A stretch of DNA of 64,000 nucleotides from Bacillus sp. DNRA2 (GCF_012843265.1 NZ_JABAIT010000001.1:186001-250000), one strand, 5' to 3'. Positions 16,649-27,171 are shown, counted from the first letter of the stretch. Notes: generated by a model from the letters alone, not told the origin. Numbers and translations: made by a program.

Positions 16649-19162
16649 CTATTCAAATTTACCGTGACAGTTTTTATATTTCTTACCGCTACCGCAATGA
16701 CAAGGATCGTTGCGGCCGATCGTACTCTTTTTCACAACAGGCTTTTTCTTAACTGCTTCGCCATCTTCCTTCGGATTAACGGCGTGACCTTTTGCTACCT
16801 CTTGACGCTGGAGGTTATTGCGGATTTCAGCTTTCATAATGTACATGGCTGCTTCTTCCTCAATTGACTCAACCATAGCCTCGAACATTGCAAAGCCCTC
16901 TGATTGGTATTCGTTCAAAGGATTGATTTGACCATAGGCACGTAAATGGATACCTTGACGAAGCTGATCCATTGCATCGATATGATCCATCCATTTTGCG
17001 TCAACCGCACGTAGAACGATAACCTTCTCGAATTCGCGCATTTGCTCTTCTGAAAGAATTTCTTCTTTTTCAGCATAACGCTCTTTAACTTTTTCAAAAA
17101 TTAGATCCTTCATTTCTTGTGGATCCTGGCCTTGGAGGTCAGCAATAGTAATGTCTCCCTCACGAAGCAAATTCGCATGACAGTAGTCAACGATGCCTTG
17201 TAAGTTCCATGCTTCTTCATCCTCATTGTCAGGTGTATGAGTATCCACATTACGTGAAATTGAGGCAATAATCATGTTTTGGACAATATCGCGAAGGTTT
17301 TCGGATTCCAAAACATCATTACGCTGTTTATAAATAATCTCACGCTGCTGACGTAAGACATCATCATATTGTAAGAGCTGTTTACGGGCATCAAAGTTGT
17401 TGCCCTCAACACGTTTTTGGGCTGATTCAACGGCACGCGAAACCATTTTACTTTGAATCGGTTGCGAATCATCCATGCCTAGTTTAGTCATCATTGTTTT
17501 CATATTGTCAGATCCGAAACGGCGCATCAATTCATCTTCCATGGAAAGATAGAATTGCGTTACCCCAGGGTCCCCTTGACGACCAGAACGTCCACGCAGC
17601 TGATTATCAATACGGCGTGATTCGTGACGCTCGGTACCAACGACTGCAAGTCCACCGAGTTCAATTACGCCTTCACCAAGTTTAATATCGGTACCGCGTC
17701 CAGCCATATTGGTAGCGATGGTGACGGCACCTTGATGACCGGCTTCAGCAATGATTTCGGCTTCACGTCCGTGATTTTTCGCATTTAACACGTTGTGGCG
17801 AACGCCTTTTTTCGTTAAAAGTTGCGAAATCAATTCTGAAGTTTCAATTGCAACTGTACCCACTAGAACGGGCTGCCCTTTTTTATGACGCTCTGTGATA
17901 TCCTCAACAACAGCATTAAATTTCCCAGTCATTGAAGCGTAAATTAAATCTGGACGGTCATCACGAACAATCGGACGATTTGTAGGAATGACGATAACAT
18001 TCATATTATATATGTTACGGAATTCTTCTTCCTCGGTTTTGGCGGTACCAGTCATCCCGGCAAGCTTTTCGTACATCCGGAAATAGTTCTGGAACGTAAT
18101 GGTCGCTAAAGTCATACTTTCATTTTGAATTTCCAAGCCTTCCTTTGCTTCAATCGCTTGGTGCAATCCTTCACTATAGCGGCGCCCTTTCATTAAACGA
18201 CCAGTAAATTGGTCAACGATGATAATTTCGCCTTCTTGGACAACATAATCAACATCTAAATGCATGCTGACATTTGCTTTTAAGGCCTGATTGATATGAT
18301 GGTTTAAGGTTACATGAGAATAGTCGAAGAGATTATCAATACCAAATGCTCTTTCAGCCTTTGTGATCCCGTCTTCAGTAAGCATAACGCCCTTTGTTTT
18401 TTCATCGTACGTATAGTCGTCTTCTTTTTTCAAAGTACGGACAAAAGCGTTTGCTTGAATATATAATGCTGTTGATTTTTGTGCAGAGCCCGAGATAATT
18501 AACGGAGTCCGGGCTTCATCGATTAAGATGGAGTCAACCTCATCAATTACTGCATAGTGAAGCGGGCGCTGAACTTTTTGCTCTGAATAAAGCACCATGT
18601 TATCACGCAAATAGTCGAAGCCATATTCGTTATTCGTTCCGTAAGTAATATCGCAAGCATATGCTGCCTGCTTTTCTTCCTTAGACATTCCATTAAGGTT
18701 TAATCCAACAGTTAAACCAAGGAATTCATAAAGCTGTCCCATTTCCGTTGCGTCACGGCTAGCCAAATATTCGTTGACAGTAACCACGTGAACGCCTTTT
18801 CCGGTTATCGCATTCAAATAAACAGGCATCGTTGCTGTTAACGTTTTACCCTCACCAGTTTTCATTTCTGAAATATTCCCTTCATGAAGAGCGATCCCCC
18901 CCATGAGCTGAACTGGATATGGATATAGGCCTAATACCCGACGTGCACCCTCACGTACGATTGCAAATGATTCAACAAGTAAATCGTCAACAGTTTCACC
19001 ATTTTGGTATCGGGCCTGAAACTCAGCAGTCTTTTCACGAAGTTGGTCATCAGACAGCTTTTCAGTTTCACCAGCCAATGCTTCAATTTGTCCTGCCAAT
19101 TTCGTTAAACGTTTTAAGTCACGCTTGTTTTGATCAAATACTTTATTTAAAATTCCAAGCAT
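16649..19162 (-). CDS. secA: Preprotein translocase ATPase SecA
   Basis: 837 residues, the normal Bacillus SecA length. Motifs in order: M-K-T-G-E-G-K-T near 100-107 (Walker A), D-E-V-D-S-I-L near 207, T-F-Q-N-Y-F-R-M-Y near 345, the [11 protein letters not shown] segment near 490 and G-R-S-G-R-Q-G-D. The C-terminus is the zinc and SecB/lipid-binding tail [13 protein letters not shown]. It powers Sec export, including all signal-peptide cytochromes in this window. ATG at 19162 with AAAGGAG on the minus strand. In B. subtilis secA and prfB form one operon; here secA points the opposite way and lies about 17 kb from prfB. Confidence 0.97.
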   Translation of the reverse strand: MLGILNKVFDQNKRDLKRLTKLAGQIEALAGETEKLSDDQLREKTAEFQARYQNGETVDDLLVESFAIVREGARRVLGLYPYPVQLMGGIALHEGNISEMKTGEGKTLTATMPVYLNAITGKGVHVVTVNEYLASRDATEMGQLYEFLGLTVGLNLNGMSKEEKQAAYACDITYGTNNEYGFDYLRDNMVLYSEQKVQRPLHYAVIDEVDSILIDEARTPLIISGSAQKSTALYIQANAFVRTLKKEDDYTYDEKTKGVMLTEDGITKAERAFGIDNLFDYSHVTLNHHINQALKANVSMHLDVDYVVQEGEIIIVDQFTGRLMKGRRYSEGLHQAIEAKEGLEIQNESMTLATITFQNYFRMYEKLAGMTGTAKTEEEEFRNIYNMNVIVIPTNRPIVRDDRPDLIYASMTGKFNAVVEDITERHKKGQPVLVGTVAIETSELISQLLTKKGVRHNVLNAKNHGREAEIIAEAGHQGAVTIATNMAGRGTDIKLGEGVIELGGLAVVGTERHESRRIDNQLRGRSGRQGDPGVTQFYLSMEDELMRRFGSDNMKTMMTKLGMDDSQPIQSKMVSRAVESAQKRVEGNNFDARKQLLQYDDVLRQQREIIYKQRNDVLESENLRDIVQNMIIASISRNVDTHTPDNEDEEAWNLQGIVDYCHANLLREGDITIADLQGQDPQEMKDLIFEKVKERYAEKEEILSEEQMREFEKVIVLRAVDAKWMDHIDAMDQLRQGIHLRAYGQINPLNEYQSEGFAMFEAMVESIEEEAAMYIMKAEIRNNLQRQEVAKGHAVNPKEDGEAVKKKPVVKKSTIGRNDPCHCGSGKKYKNCHGKFE

Positions 19163-19498
19163 TTAGTGACGCTCCTTTATTCGATTCAAGAAAACCGTTA
19201 ATGATATAGGATTCGCCTTAAATAAGCTAAATCCTTTTAAAATAAATCGAGTAATTTCTTACTAATATTATCACTTCCGATATAGGGTGACAACTTCACG
19301 GCTGCTTTGATTTTGTAAAGAATGAGTGAACTTTGTGATTAATAGCCTAAGATTCAATTTCTATTCACATTTCAATTCGTGATTTAACAGTATTATTCCA
19401 ATTGTGGAATTCCCTATAACCTAAGTTAAATATTAACATTACTCCTTTTTGAATGATTATTAATGTGATAACGATGCAATTTGTCAGAATTGAGAAAG

Positions 19499-19560
19499 TT
19501 TTCACAAAATATCCATTGGAAAGTTAACCATATCTTGTAAGATACTATTGTTATAGAGAG
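19499..19560 (+). promoter_or_regulatory. Conserved promoter block of decahaem cytochrome 1
   Basis: TTTTCACAAA at 19499, a TCCATTGGAAA segment, then GATACTA at 19541 and TAGAGAG. The same order and spacing (42 against 41 bases from TTTTCACAAA to GATACTA) recurs at 21485 before decahaem cytochrome 2. TTTTCACAAA reads TTTGTGAAAA on the other strand, near the ResD-type consensus TTTGTGAAT, and the block is an imperfect inverted repeat. The gap 19163-19590 otherwise contains the divergent secA promoter region and no gene. Confidence 0.55.
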
Positions 19561-19590
19561 ATAATATTTTGAAAAGAGGGGTGAGTAAAA

Positions 19591-20934
19591 ATGGCTTTTT
19601 GGAAGAGAGGAAAGAAGGGTCCATCTGCGGATAATCCCGAGAGTAAAAAACCGGGATTGTGGCGAAGAATTAAGAATATTGATTGGAAAAATCCAGTTAA
19701 CCGCTGGAAGTTAGTTGTCGTATTATTATTTGTATTTATTGGCGGTATTAGCTTTGTTGGTGGAGCAATTGCTTACACCAATAATCCTTCCTTCTGTAAA
19801 TTATGTCATGAGATGGCAGCCGAACATGTAACGTTTGAAAAAAGCGCACATAGTGAGCAAACATGTGTATCATGTCATATTGCACCAGGTAATGTTGAGA
19901 TGGTTGTTCATAAAATGGAATCATTAAAAGAAGTATACTACCATATTGTTGGTCCGCCAGACCCAATCGTGCAAACGGTTGCTGTTTTGGATGAAAACTG
20001 TTTGCAATGTCACTCTATGGAACGAGAAGTCTCACCAAACGGTGACCTCATTGTTGCGCATAACGATCACATTAAGGAAGGTATTTCTTGTATTACCTGC
20101 CATAGTGGTGTTGCTCACGCAAAAGTAGTAGAACGTGGCATCAATGATTCTACAACATACGATTCATGGACGACTGCAAACGCTGATAAATTAATGGGCA
20201 GTGACAACATGAATCCAAACATGGGTACTTGTATCGATTGTCATAAGCAAGTAAATGAGGGCAAAAAGCCTTGGAAGGATCCATCTTACGCTTTACCTGA
20301 AAATCCACATGCAGAAGGACACGGTAAAAAAGAAGATGAAAAGGTAGCGAAAGCTGCAGAGAAAGAAAAAGATAAAGATAAGGAAAACCAGCAGCAATTA
20401 GTCCTCAAAAAAGTTAGTGTCCAAAAAACCGACGTCAAGGTGTCGCAAGAATGTAGCACTTGTCATAAAGAGGTAGGTACTCCTGCTAATCACACCAATA
20501 GCGATTGGGGACAAAACCATGGCGATGCAGCCATTCAAACACTTGACCAATGTGTTAATTGCCACAGCGATTCTAAATGGATCAAGGTGTTAGGTAAAGA
20601 GAATATCAAGGAATTACTAAATGGTACCACTGAAAAAGAGAAATATACACCAAACGCAACAATCGTGAAAAAGGAAGCTCGCGAAAATCCATATTGTAGC
20701 TCCTGTCATGAAAAACGTCCGCAAAGCCATGTCGACAGCTACACTTGGTTAACTGGTAGCCATGCAGATAGTGCGCGGACGGATGAAGCAAAGGCTAAAT
20801 GCTTTGTTTGTCATGATCGAGATAAAGCAATTGAAAGCACAAAAGATGAAGGAAAAACAGAAAACGTAAAAGCCCAAAATGATATCTACTGCCAATACTG
20901 TCACAGAACAGGCTTTAAAGGGGAATCATTGTAG
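19591..20934 (+). CDS. Membrane-anchored decahaem c-type cytochrome 1 (NapC/NirT-like)
   Basis: 447 residues. A basic N-terminus, one membrane helix at about 38-62, then ten CxxCH haem sites: CKLCH, CVSCH, CLQCH, CITCH, CIDCH, CSTCH, CVNCH, CSSCH, CFVCH and CQYCH. The first four resemble the NapC/NirT quinol-dehydrogenase module; a lysine/glutamate-rich linker (about 245-275) separates hemes 1-5 from 6-10. Likely anchored outside the cytoplasmic membrane and takes electrons from menaquinol. AGAGGGGTGAG precedes the ATG. It is followed by its own terminator and a close paralogue at 21598. Confidence 0.9.
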   Translation: MAFWKRGKKGPSADNPESKKPGLWRRIKNIDWKNPVNRWKLVVVLLFVFIGGISFVGGAIAYTNNPSFCKLCHEMAAEHVTFEKSAHSEQTCVSCHIAPGNVEMVVHKMESLKEVYYHIVGPPDPIVQTVAVLDENCLQCHSMEREVSPNGDLIVAHNDHIKEGISCITCHSGVAHAKVVERGINDSTTYDSWTTANADKLMGSDNMNPNMGTCIDCHKQVNEGKKPWKDPSYALPENPHAEGHGKKEDEKVAKAAEKEKDKDKENQQQLVLKKVSVQKTDVKVSQECSTCHKEVGTPANHTNSDWGQNHGDAAIQTLDQCVNCHSDSKWIKVLGKENIKELLNGTTEKEKYTPNATIVKKEARENPYCSSCHEKRPQSHVDSYTWLTGSHADSARTDEAKAKCFVCHDRDKAIESTKDEGKTENVKAQNDIYCQYCHRTGFKGESL

Positions 20935-21105
20935 TCCATTTCAGAAAGACAGTTTCTCTGAAAAGTGAAAAAAGTTTGTGAATTCTCGTTTGCGATAGGT
21001 TGCAGGTAGGCGGAAAATTAAATGAAGACACCAGTGGATTACATAACTGACCCAAAAGTTAAGCGAGGATTACAACGAAATAAAGTTAATCTAAATAGGT
21101 TTTTA

Positions 21106-21148
21106 AAGGTGGTAATCTAATAGGTAAAGATTACCACCTTGCTTTTTT
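21106..21148 (+). terminator. Terminator after decahaem cytochrome 1
   Basis: Perfect 13-bp arms (AAGGTGGTAATCT and complement), nine-base loop, GCTTTTTT tail. The rest of the 663-base gap 20935-21597 shows no gene; GTTCACATTGTGTAAAC at 21239-21255 is a possible regulator half-palindrome. Confidence 0.92.
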
Positions 21149-21484
21149 ATGTTATTTTGGTATAGAAAACAGCTAGAATTTAGGTTTTTCCAAAAGAATT
21201 TAAGTATGTATTGGTTTTTGTTGAAAATCTGTAACAAAGTTCACATTGTGTAAACATTATTGTTTCTGATTTGCCACTTTTGTGTGTTTTTTGTGTGTTT
21301 TTCTTAGGTTATCTTTTAAATATCAATATAATTTATTGGGGAGTAATTAGCATCATCTAGAACTTGTTAAAGATAATACAAAAAACACCACTTAGCTTAA
21401 ACTGTTGATTTAATAGTTTTTCATCACCTTTATGTTTTTTACTGTATCTAGAGTGTAAAATCCAACGGATAAGAATACCACATC

Positions 21485-21543
21485 TTTTCACAAATTGTCC
21501 ATTTGGAAAAATCGCTTACTTATTAGATACTACCATTAGAGAG
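21485..21543 (+). promoter_or_regulatory. Conserved promoter block of decahaem cytochrome 2
   Basis: TTTTCACAAATTGTCCATTT followed by GGAAAA makes an imperfect inverted repeat (TTTTCACAAAT against ATTTGGAAAA). GATACTA at 21526 and TAGAGAG at 21537 match the block upstream of 19591. Confidence 0.55.
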
Positions 21544-21597
21544 GTAAAAACCATAGATAAAATAACTAGAATACAACAGCAGAAAGGGTGAACATCA

Positions 21598-22896
21598 GTG
21601 GCTTTTTGGAGAAAAAAACAGACCCCAGAAAGTAATCCAGCCGAAAAAAAGCCTGGATTGATCAGGAGGTTAATAAGAAAGATTAAAGAAACGGATTGGA
21701 AAGATCCTGTTAACCGATGGAAGTTACTATTCGTGTCATTATTTGTATTTATTGCATTATTAGGGACAATGTATGGAGCGATTGAAGCTACATCAACTCC
21801 AACTTTTTGTAAAGCGTGTCATGAAATGGGACCTGAACATATTACTTATTCAGCAAGTGCCCATAGTGAAATTTCTTGTGTACAGTGTCACGTAAAACCA
21901 GGTCCGGTTAATACGGTAGTGCACAAGGTTGAAGCATTGAAAGAAGTATACTATCACGTTGTTGGACCGCCAAATCCAATTGCACAGACGGTTGCAGTGG
22001 AAAACGAAAACTGTTTACAGTGTCACTCTAAGAACCGCTTAGTAACGGCAACAGGTGATTTGAAAGTAAATCATGGAAAGCATATCGAAGAGGACATTCC
22101 TTGTGTTACTTGTCATAGTGGTGTAGCGCACTCGAAAATCGTTGAACGAGGCCTAAACACACAGGAGAATTTAGACAAGTGGACTCCTGAAGTTGCAGAC
22201 AAGCTTATGGGCAAAGAGTACATGGCGCCAAACATGGGGACATGTATTGACTGTCATACCCAAGTAAACGAAGGTAAAAAGCCATGGGAGGACATTGCAT
22301 ATAGCCTACCTAAGAGCAGCCATGGTAAAGAAGCAGAGCATAAGACAGAAGCAGTTGAGTCCGAAGAAAGTCACCAAAAAACACAAGATACTATTTTGAT
22401 GGCTGTAGGTAAGCAAACCGCTGATGTAAAGCTGTCAATGGAATGTACAACTTGTCACCAAGAGATTAGTACACCGGAGAGCCACGAAAATGCTGACTGG
22501 AATCAAAGTCATGGCAGCAAGGCAATCGAAGAGTTTGATAAGTGTGTTAACTGTCACACAGATTCTAAATGGATTAAAGTCTTTGCCAAACAAGATATTA
22601 ATGAACTTCTAAAAGGTAACGGCAAAGAAAAATATACAAAAGATATTAATGTAGTAAAAACTGAATCTCGTAAAAATCAATTCTGTAGTGCGTGTCACGC
22701 TGAACGCCCGCAAAGTCATGGTGACAGTGATGCGTGGTTAACACAGCACTCTGGCAAGGCACAAACCAGCCAAGATAAAGAAAGCTGCTTAGTGTGCCAC
22801 GATCGCGCAAAGGTTAAAGAAGGCGAAGTAACGAATGCCCCAACCGATGTTTATTGCGAATTCTGTCACAGAACTGGATTTAAAGGTGAGAAATAA
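21598..22896 (+). CDS. Membrane-anchored decahaem c-type cytochrome 2 (NapC/NirT-like)
   Basis: 432 residues, starting at GTG after AGAAAGGGTGA. Same plan as the gene at 19591: basic N-terminus, one membrane helix near 45-65, ten CxxCH sites (CKACH, CVQCH, CLQCH, CVTCH, CIDCH, CTTCH, CVNCH, CSACH, CLVCH, CEFCH), a charged linker near 235-260. Shared stretches such as E-V-Y-Y-H, C-H-S-G-V-A-H and R-P-Q-S-H show recent duplication. It begins an operon with the dodecahaem, TPR and NHL genes. Proposed role: quinol oxidation and hand-over of electrons to outer cytochromes. Confidence 0.9.
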   Translation: MAFWRKKQTPESNPAEKKPGLIRRLIRKIKETDWKDPVNRWKLLFVSLFVFIALLGTMYGAIEATSTPTFCKACHEMGPEHITYSASAHSEISCVQCHVKPGPVNTVVHKVEALKEVYYHVVGPPNPIAQTVAVENENCLQCHSKNRLVTATGDLKVNHGKHIEEDIPCVTCHSGVAHSKIVERGLNTQENLDKWTPEVADKLMGKEYMAPNMGTCIDCHTQVNEGKKPWEDIAYSLPKSSHGKEAEHKTEAVESEESHQKTQDTILMAVGKQTADVKLSMECTTCHQEISTPESHENADWNQSHGSKAIEEFDKCVNCHTDSKWIKVFAKQDINELLKGNGKEKYTKDINVVKTESRKNQFCSACHAERPQSHGDSDAWLTQHSGKAQTSQDKESCLVCHDRAKVKEGEVTNAPTDVYCEFCHRTGFKGEK

Positions 22897-22936
22897 CATT
22901 TTTATTGGTCAATGGATGTAAACAGGAGGGTCAAAA

Positions 22937-24097
22937 ATGGAAGAAGATCAAAAGAAACAGACCTCCCCTACCAACAAGAATCGCTTCAAGCTTTATAAGT
23001 ACTTAACCGTTGCGCTTTTTATGCTAGTTATCTTCTTCTCAATCGGGGCAGTAGGAGTAGAAACGACTTCGAGTTCGAAGTTCTGCTCCTCGTGCCACGA
23101 GATGAAACCGGAATTTTATACGTGGAAAGCTTCGAGTCACAGTGAGGTGGACTGCGTACAATGTCATATAACTCCGGGCACCGAGAATTATGCAAAAGCA
23201 AAAGTTAACGGATTGGCACAAGTGTATAAAAAGGGGACACAAACCTATACGGCTCCAATTAAAATGCCAAATGAAATTCCTGATTCAGCTTGTGAGAGAT
23301 GTCACAACATTAACAAGCGGAATTTCACGGTGACTGGGGATATCATTATCCCACACGATAAACACAAAAATAAAGATATTGAATGTATTCAGTGTCATGT
23401 TGGTACTGCTCATGGTAAGATTTCTGACCGGAAAATGACCTTCCAAACAGATTATGAAAAATGGGATGATAAAACCGGCGAAACTGCAATGAAGGACCAA
23501 AAGTTTGTTAAACCAGACATGGATACATGTATGGAATGCCACAAGGCAAGGAAAGTATCAAATGAATGTAGTACATGTCATTCATCTGGAATGGAACCAG
23601 AAAGCCATAAACAAGCAAACTTTAAAACATCAGCCCATGGTCAACAGGCTAAAACAGATTTAGCGGAATGTAACTCCTGTCATAAATACATGTCAGATAA
23701 GCCTTTAGAAGGATACGAAAAAAAATCTGTCGTTGCTGAATACCTAAGCGATGGTACAGCTGAGGTAAAGAAAGACCAGTTTAGTTACGCAAAGGAAAAT
23801 ACTTTCTGTCAGGATTGTCATAGTAAACGACCTGAGAGCCATAAAGACAGTTTCTTTGGAAATCATGCTAGTCTTGCCAAGCAAAATCAAGAAAACTGTT
23901 CAGCGTGTCATGATTTGAAGAAAACAAGCACACCTGGAGAGAATCAAGTAAATTGCTCTACTTGTCACCCAAGTAAGCATAGTCAAAAGAATTGGAAGAG
24001 TGGACATCCAGTTCCTGTGGATAATGTTAAAAAACCATCAGAAACTTGTTATAAATGTCACGCTGAGAAAAAATGTACTTCTTGTCATAAGCAATAA
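22937..24097 (+). CDS. Membrane-anchored dodecahaem c-type cytochrome
   Basis: 386 residues. One N-terminal membrane helix (about 22-42), then twelve CxxCH sites: CSSCH, CVQCH, CERCH, CIQCH, CMECH, CSTCH, CNSCH, CQDCH, CSACH, CSTCH, CYKCH and CTSCH, about one haem per 30 residues. The first four sites again follow the NapC/NirT arrangement. GGAGGGTC precedes the ATG, 40 bases after the decahaem gene, so it is in the same operon. It could receive electrons from the decahaem proteins or act as a parallel quinol dehydrogenase; substrate unknown. Confidence 0.9.
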   Translation: MEEDQKKQTSPTNKNRFKLYKYLTVALFMLVIFFSIGAVGVETTSSSKFCSSCHEMKPEFYTWKASSHSEVDCVQCHITPGTENYAKAKVNGLAQVYKKGTQTYTAPIKMPNEIPDSACERCHNINKRNFTVTGDIIIPHDKHKNKDIECIQCHVGTAHGKISDRKMTFQTDYEKWDDKTGETAMKDQKFVKPDMDTCMECHKARKVSNECSTCHSSGMEPESHKQANFKTSAHGQQAKTDLAECNSCHKYMSDKPLEGYEKKSVVAEYLSDGTAEVKKDQFSYAKENTFCQDCHSKRPESHKDSFFGNHASLAKQNQENCSACHDLKKTSTPGENQVNCSTCHPSKHSQKNWKSGHPVPVDNVKKPSETCYKCHAEKKCTSCHKQ

Positions 24098-24167
24098 CTA
24101 ATTGAATTTTGTCAATTTCAATTTTGTCTGACATCAAGTAAATAACTTAAGAAATTTGAGGTGGATA

Positions 24168-24881
24168 ATGATGGGGGCACAAGAAATGCCGATCACACAT
24201 GAACCCAACCGTAGTGATAAGCAAGAAAAGATCAAAAACGACAAATTTACAAAGTGGCAGTCTTTTCTATTAATATTTGGAACTTTATTAGTATGTATCG
24301 TCGGTGGTTATTTTGTAAGTGATAAGTACCTCTGGGCTAATGCTGATGAGGAACGGATAAATGAACAGCTTGACTATTATAAGGGTAAAGTTGACGCTGA
24401 ACCAAATGATGCTGAGAATCGAGTAAACCTAGGTTATACCTATTTCGTAAAAGGTGATAACAGCGATGCCATCAAGCAATTAAAAATGGCTGTTGAACTT
24501 GATAAAGAATATTTTGGTGCCTATTTTAACCTTGGCTTAGTTTATTTAGATGATGAAAGATATAACGATGCTCTAAAACAAGCTCAAAAAGCGGTTGACC
24601 TTGCGCCAAGAAACTTCAAGAGTCATTTGCTAGCTGGAATGACATACCGTGAGCTTAAGATGTACAAGGAAGCTGATAAATCTCTTAAAGAAGCCTTGAA
24701 AATTGCTCCAACAAACTGTGATGTTATTACCGAAATTGGTAAAGTTGCTGAAGATCAAGGTAAATATAAAGAAGCAGAAAAATTCTTTAAAGAGGCATTA
24801 AGCTTTGATCCACTTTACAAGGCTGCTTCAGAAGGTCTTGAAAGAATCGATGGAAAAACAAAGGACAAAGACAGCAAGTAA
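24168..24881 (+). CDS. Membrane-anchored TPR protein of the cytochrome operon
   Basis: About 237 residues. The start is ATG 24168 or 24171 after GAGGTGG; an in-frame TTG at 24156 is less likely because it precedes that site. One membrane helix at about 35-55, then four or so tetratricopeptide repeats (N-L-G-Y-T-Y-F-V-K-G-D, A-Y-F-N-L-G-L-V-Y-L-D-D-E-R-Y, H-L-L-A-G-M-T-Y-R-E-L). Extracytoplasmic TPR proteins often act in cytochrome c maturation or as assembly scaffolds; that is inferred from its place between the dodecahaem and NHL genes. Confidence 0.85.
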   Translation: MMGAQEMPITHEPNRSDKQEKIKNDKFTKWQSFLLIFGTLLVCIVGGYFVSDKYLWANADEERINEQLDYYKGKVDAEPNDAENRVNLGYTYFVKGDNSDAIKQLKMAVELDKEYFGAYFNLGLVYLDDERYNDALKQAQKAVDLAPRNFKSHLLAGMTYRELKMYKEADKSLKEALKIAPTNCDVITEIGKVAEDQGKYKEAEKFFKEALSFDPLYKAASEGLERIDGKTKDKDSK

Positions 24882-24897
24882 AAGGAGATGACAACAC

Positions 24898-25860
24898 TTG
24901 AAAAAGAAAACAGTTTATATATGGATGAGCACAATAGTTGTTTTGTCGGTTGCCTTTTTTGCAGTCGTCTACTTCTTTAACCTAGATTCTAAATTAACAC
25001 CAATTGTTGCTGCTATGGATCCAAAGGAAGAACCTGTATACGCTCAGGCAATCTATGGAGATTTCAACGAACCACTTGCAAAACCAATGGATGTTTCAGT
25101 CATTGATGATTTGGTATACGTAAGTGATGCAAAGAGCAAACAAGTGAAAGTTTATGATCAATCTGGAACACCTGTATTCCAGTTTGGTAAAGAAGGAACA
25201 AAAGAAGGTGAATTCAAATTCCCTTATGGTGTTGCTGGAGATACAAAAGGCAACGTCTATGTAGCCGATATGTACAATGCAAATATTTCGATTTTTGATT
25301 CTAAAGGTAAGTTTATTAAGTACTTCAAGGACGAAGAAAAAGTTCTTAAATCGCCAGGTGGACTACGAATTTTTGATGAAAAGCTTTACGTAACTGACAT
25401 TAAGGCCAACAAAGTATTTGTCTTTAAGTTAAATGGAGATAAAGTAATGGAAATCGGTGGTCCTGGTGCAGACGAAGGTAAATTCCTTGCTCCAAACGCT
25501 GTTACTGTCGATGATGATGGTCAAATCTATGTAGCCGATTCTGCTAATAATAGAGTTCAAGTTTTTGATAAAGCAGGAAAGTTTATCAAAATCATTAACG
25601 GCTCTGAAGATGGAAAAGGTGATACGATTTTCCTTAACCCTCGTGGTGTAGCAGTAGATTCAAATGGAGTATTGTATGTGGTAAATAATTTATCTCACAC
25701 TATTTACGCTTTTGATGAGGATGGAAAGCAAAAGTTTGAATTAGGTGGAATGGGATCTGGAAACGGACAACTTTACCTTCCGAACGGCATGTTTATTGAT
25801 GAAAGAGGAACGCTCTTTGTCACTGATACTGTAAATCAGCGTGTTGCTGTATTCTACTAA
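24898..25860 (+). CDS. Membrane-anchored NHL-repeat beta-propeller protein
   Basis: 320 residues, TTG start with AAAGGAGATG upstream. An N-terminal membrane helix (about 5-27) is followed by five or six NHL repeats, each with F-x-x-P-x-G-V-A-x-D-x-x-G-x-x-Y-V-A-D-x-x-x-x-x-I. The product should be a six-bladed propeller facing outward. NHL proteins accompany multihaem cytochrome genes in several metal-reducing bacteria and may be scaffolds. Last gene of the operon begun at 21598; a long leader of the first hexahaem gene follows. Confidence 0.87.
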   Translation: MKKKTVYIWMSTIVVLSVAFFAVVYFFNLDSKLTPIVAAMDPKEEPVYAQAIYGDFNEPLAKPMDVSVIDDLVYVSDAKSKQVKVYDQSGTPVFQFGKEGTKEGEFKFPYGVAGDTKGNVYVADMYNANISIFDSKGKFIKYFKDEEKVLKSPGGLRIFDEKLYVTDIKANKVFVFKLNGDKVMEIGGPGADEGKFLAPNAVTVDDDGQIYVADSANNRVQVFDKAGKFIKIINGSEDGKGDTIFLNPRGVAVDSNGVLYVVNNLSHTIYAFDEDGKQKFELGGMGSGNGQLYLPNGMFIDERGTLFVTDTVNQRVAVFY

Positions 25861-25873
25861 TCTTTTTTTACCT

Positions 25874-25968
25874 AAAAGGGGGTGGTTGAAGCTAAATAGT
25901 TATTAATTTATCATACTACCTTTTTTTAGAGAGAAAAAACAGAGAGATTTTAGGGAGGTTTTATTAAA
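25874..25968 (+). promoter_or_regulatory. Leader of hexahaem cytochrome A with upstream Shine-Dalgarno-like element
   Basis: AAAAGGGGGTGG at 25874-25885 lies about 90 bases before the start, and GAGAGATTTTAGGGAGGTTT immediately before it. The same two elements recur in front of the two paralogues (27324 and 28986). The upstream element does not start a plausible protein and may act as an mRNA-stabilising ribosome site. Confidence 0.5.
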
Positions 25969-27123
25969 ATGGGCAGACTTAAAATAGCATTTACAGCTAT
26001 CTTAATGCTTATTCTTGTAAGCATCTTTGCAGCTGGTGCTTCTGCAGCAACTACTAATCCGGGTCCAGGCGTTAATGTTGGTAGCGTCGATAACTTCGGT
26101 AATGAAAGTACACACAAAACACACGGTAATTTCCAAAACAACACAAACTCTTGTGCAAACTGCCACAGCACGCACAATGGTGAAGATGAAATGTTGTTAA
26201 TGAAAGATGGCGAATACGAACTTTGTATGTCATGCCATGACGGTACAATGGGCTTCTACGATGTTACAAAAAATAGTGGTGCAGGTACTTTTGATGATTC
26301 ACACTTAAGTTCTTCTATGCACAACGTAGATGCAGGAATTCAAATTGGTAGCGCACCTGGTAAATTTACAAATAATTCTACAGCTGAATTAGAGTGTTCA
26401 AGCTGTCATAACCCACACGGATCTGCAAACGACCGTTTATTGAACGAAACAGTTGCTGGTAAAGCATTTGCAACTTATGCAGTTAATGGTGTTCAAACAC
26501 CTGCTCCAGTTGGAACAAAAACAATCGCACTTGAATTAACAGATGATCCTGCATATGCAGAACTTAATGCATTAACAGGTACTGGTGGATTAAAAATTAC
26601 AAAATCAAATGGTCCAAAAGGATCAGTTATCGCTGCAACAGGTGTGAATGATAAAATTCACTATTCTCAATTCTGTGGCGCTTGTCACGATGATTATTTT
26701 GCAAAGCGTAATGCAGGTTCTTCAAGCAATCCAATGCCTGGAAAACCAAGCACAGGCTCTGCAATTACTGCAACACATACACATGACACTTATACGCATA
26801 CTACAAACAGCTCTAGCCAAGGCCGTAGCTGTGCAGCTTGTCACTATGCACATGGTACTGATGTAACAACTATGATCGATGCAGCAGGAAGAAATATCGA
26901 TGCTTTATTACAAGTTAAAGATGCTAACGGTGTAAACCTATTTACTCAAGAAACTGCTGAGCAATACATGAAAGATGTTAGCGTAAAAGGTTCTTCATTG
27001 AAGAAATTTACAAACATGGCTGTATGTTTTGCTTGTCACGGTTCTAGTATTGCAAAAGGTCAGATTGATCCTCAATTCCTTGGTGGAGATGGCCGTCTAT
27101 TAGGTAGAGCAAAAATTAAATAA
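25969..27123 (+). CDS. Secreted hexahaem c-type cytochrome A
   Basis: 384 residues. A Sec signal peptide (about 1-26, ending A-S-A) is followed by six CxxCH sites: CANCH near 62, CMSCH near 86, CSSCH, CGACH, CAACH and CFACH. The N-terminal module (T-H-K-T-H-G-N-F-Q-N-N-T-N-S then CANCHSTHNG) and the C-S-S-C-H-N-P-H-G-S-A-N-D-R segment are nearly identical in the next two genes. Family resemblance is to doubled-CxxCH cytochromes. No membrane helix or wall-sorting signal after the signal peptide, so it is exported and held in the wall or released. A strong AGGGAGG site suggests high expression. Confidence 0.9.
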   Translation: MGRLKIAFTAILMLILVSIFAAGASAATTNPGPGVNVGSVDNFGNESTHKTHGNFQNNTNSCANCHSTHNGEDEMLLMKDGEYELCMSCHDGTMGFYDVTKNSGAGTFDDSHLSSSMHNVDAGIQIGSAPGKFTNNSTAELECSSCHNPHGSANDRLLNETVAGKAFATYAVNGVQTPAPVGTKTIALELTDDPAYAELNALTGTGGLKITKSNGPKGSVIAATGVNDKIHYSQFCGACHDDYFAKRNAGSSSNPMPGKPSTGSAITATHTHDTYTHTTNSSSQGRSCAACHYAHGTDVTTMIDAAGRNIDALLQVKDANGVNLFTQETAEQYMKDVSVKGSSLKKFTNMAVCFACHGSSIAKGQIDPQFLGGDGRLLGRAKIK

Positions 27124-27171
27124 TTTATATCTCTATCAATTGATTGATTTTTAAAAGAAGATACTCTAATT

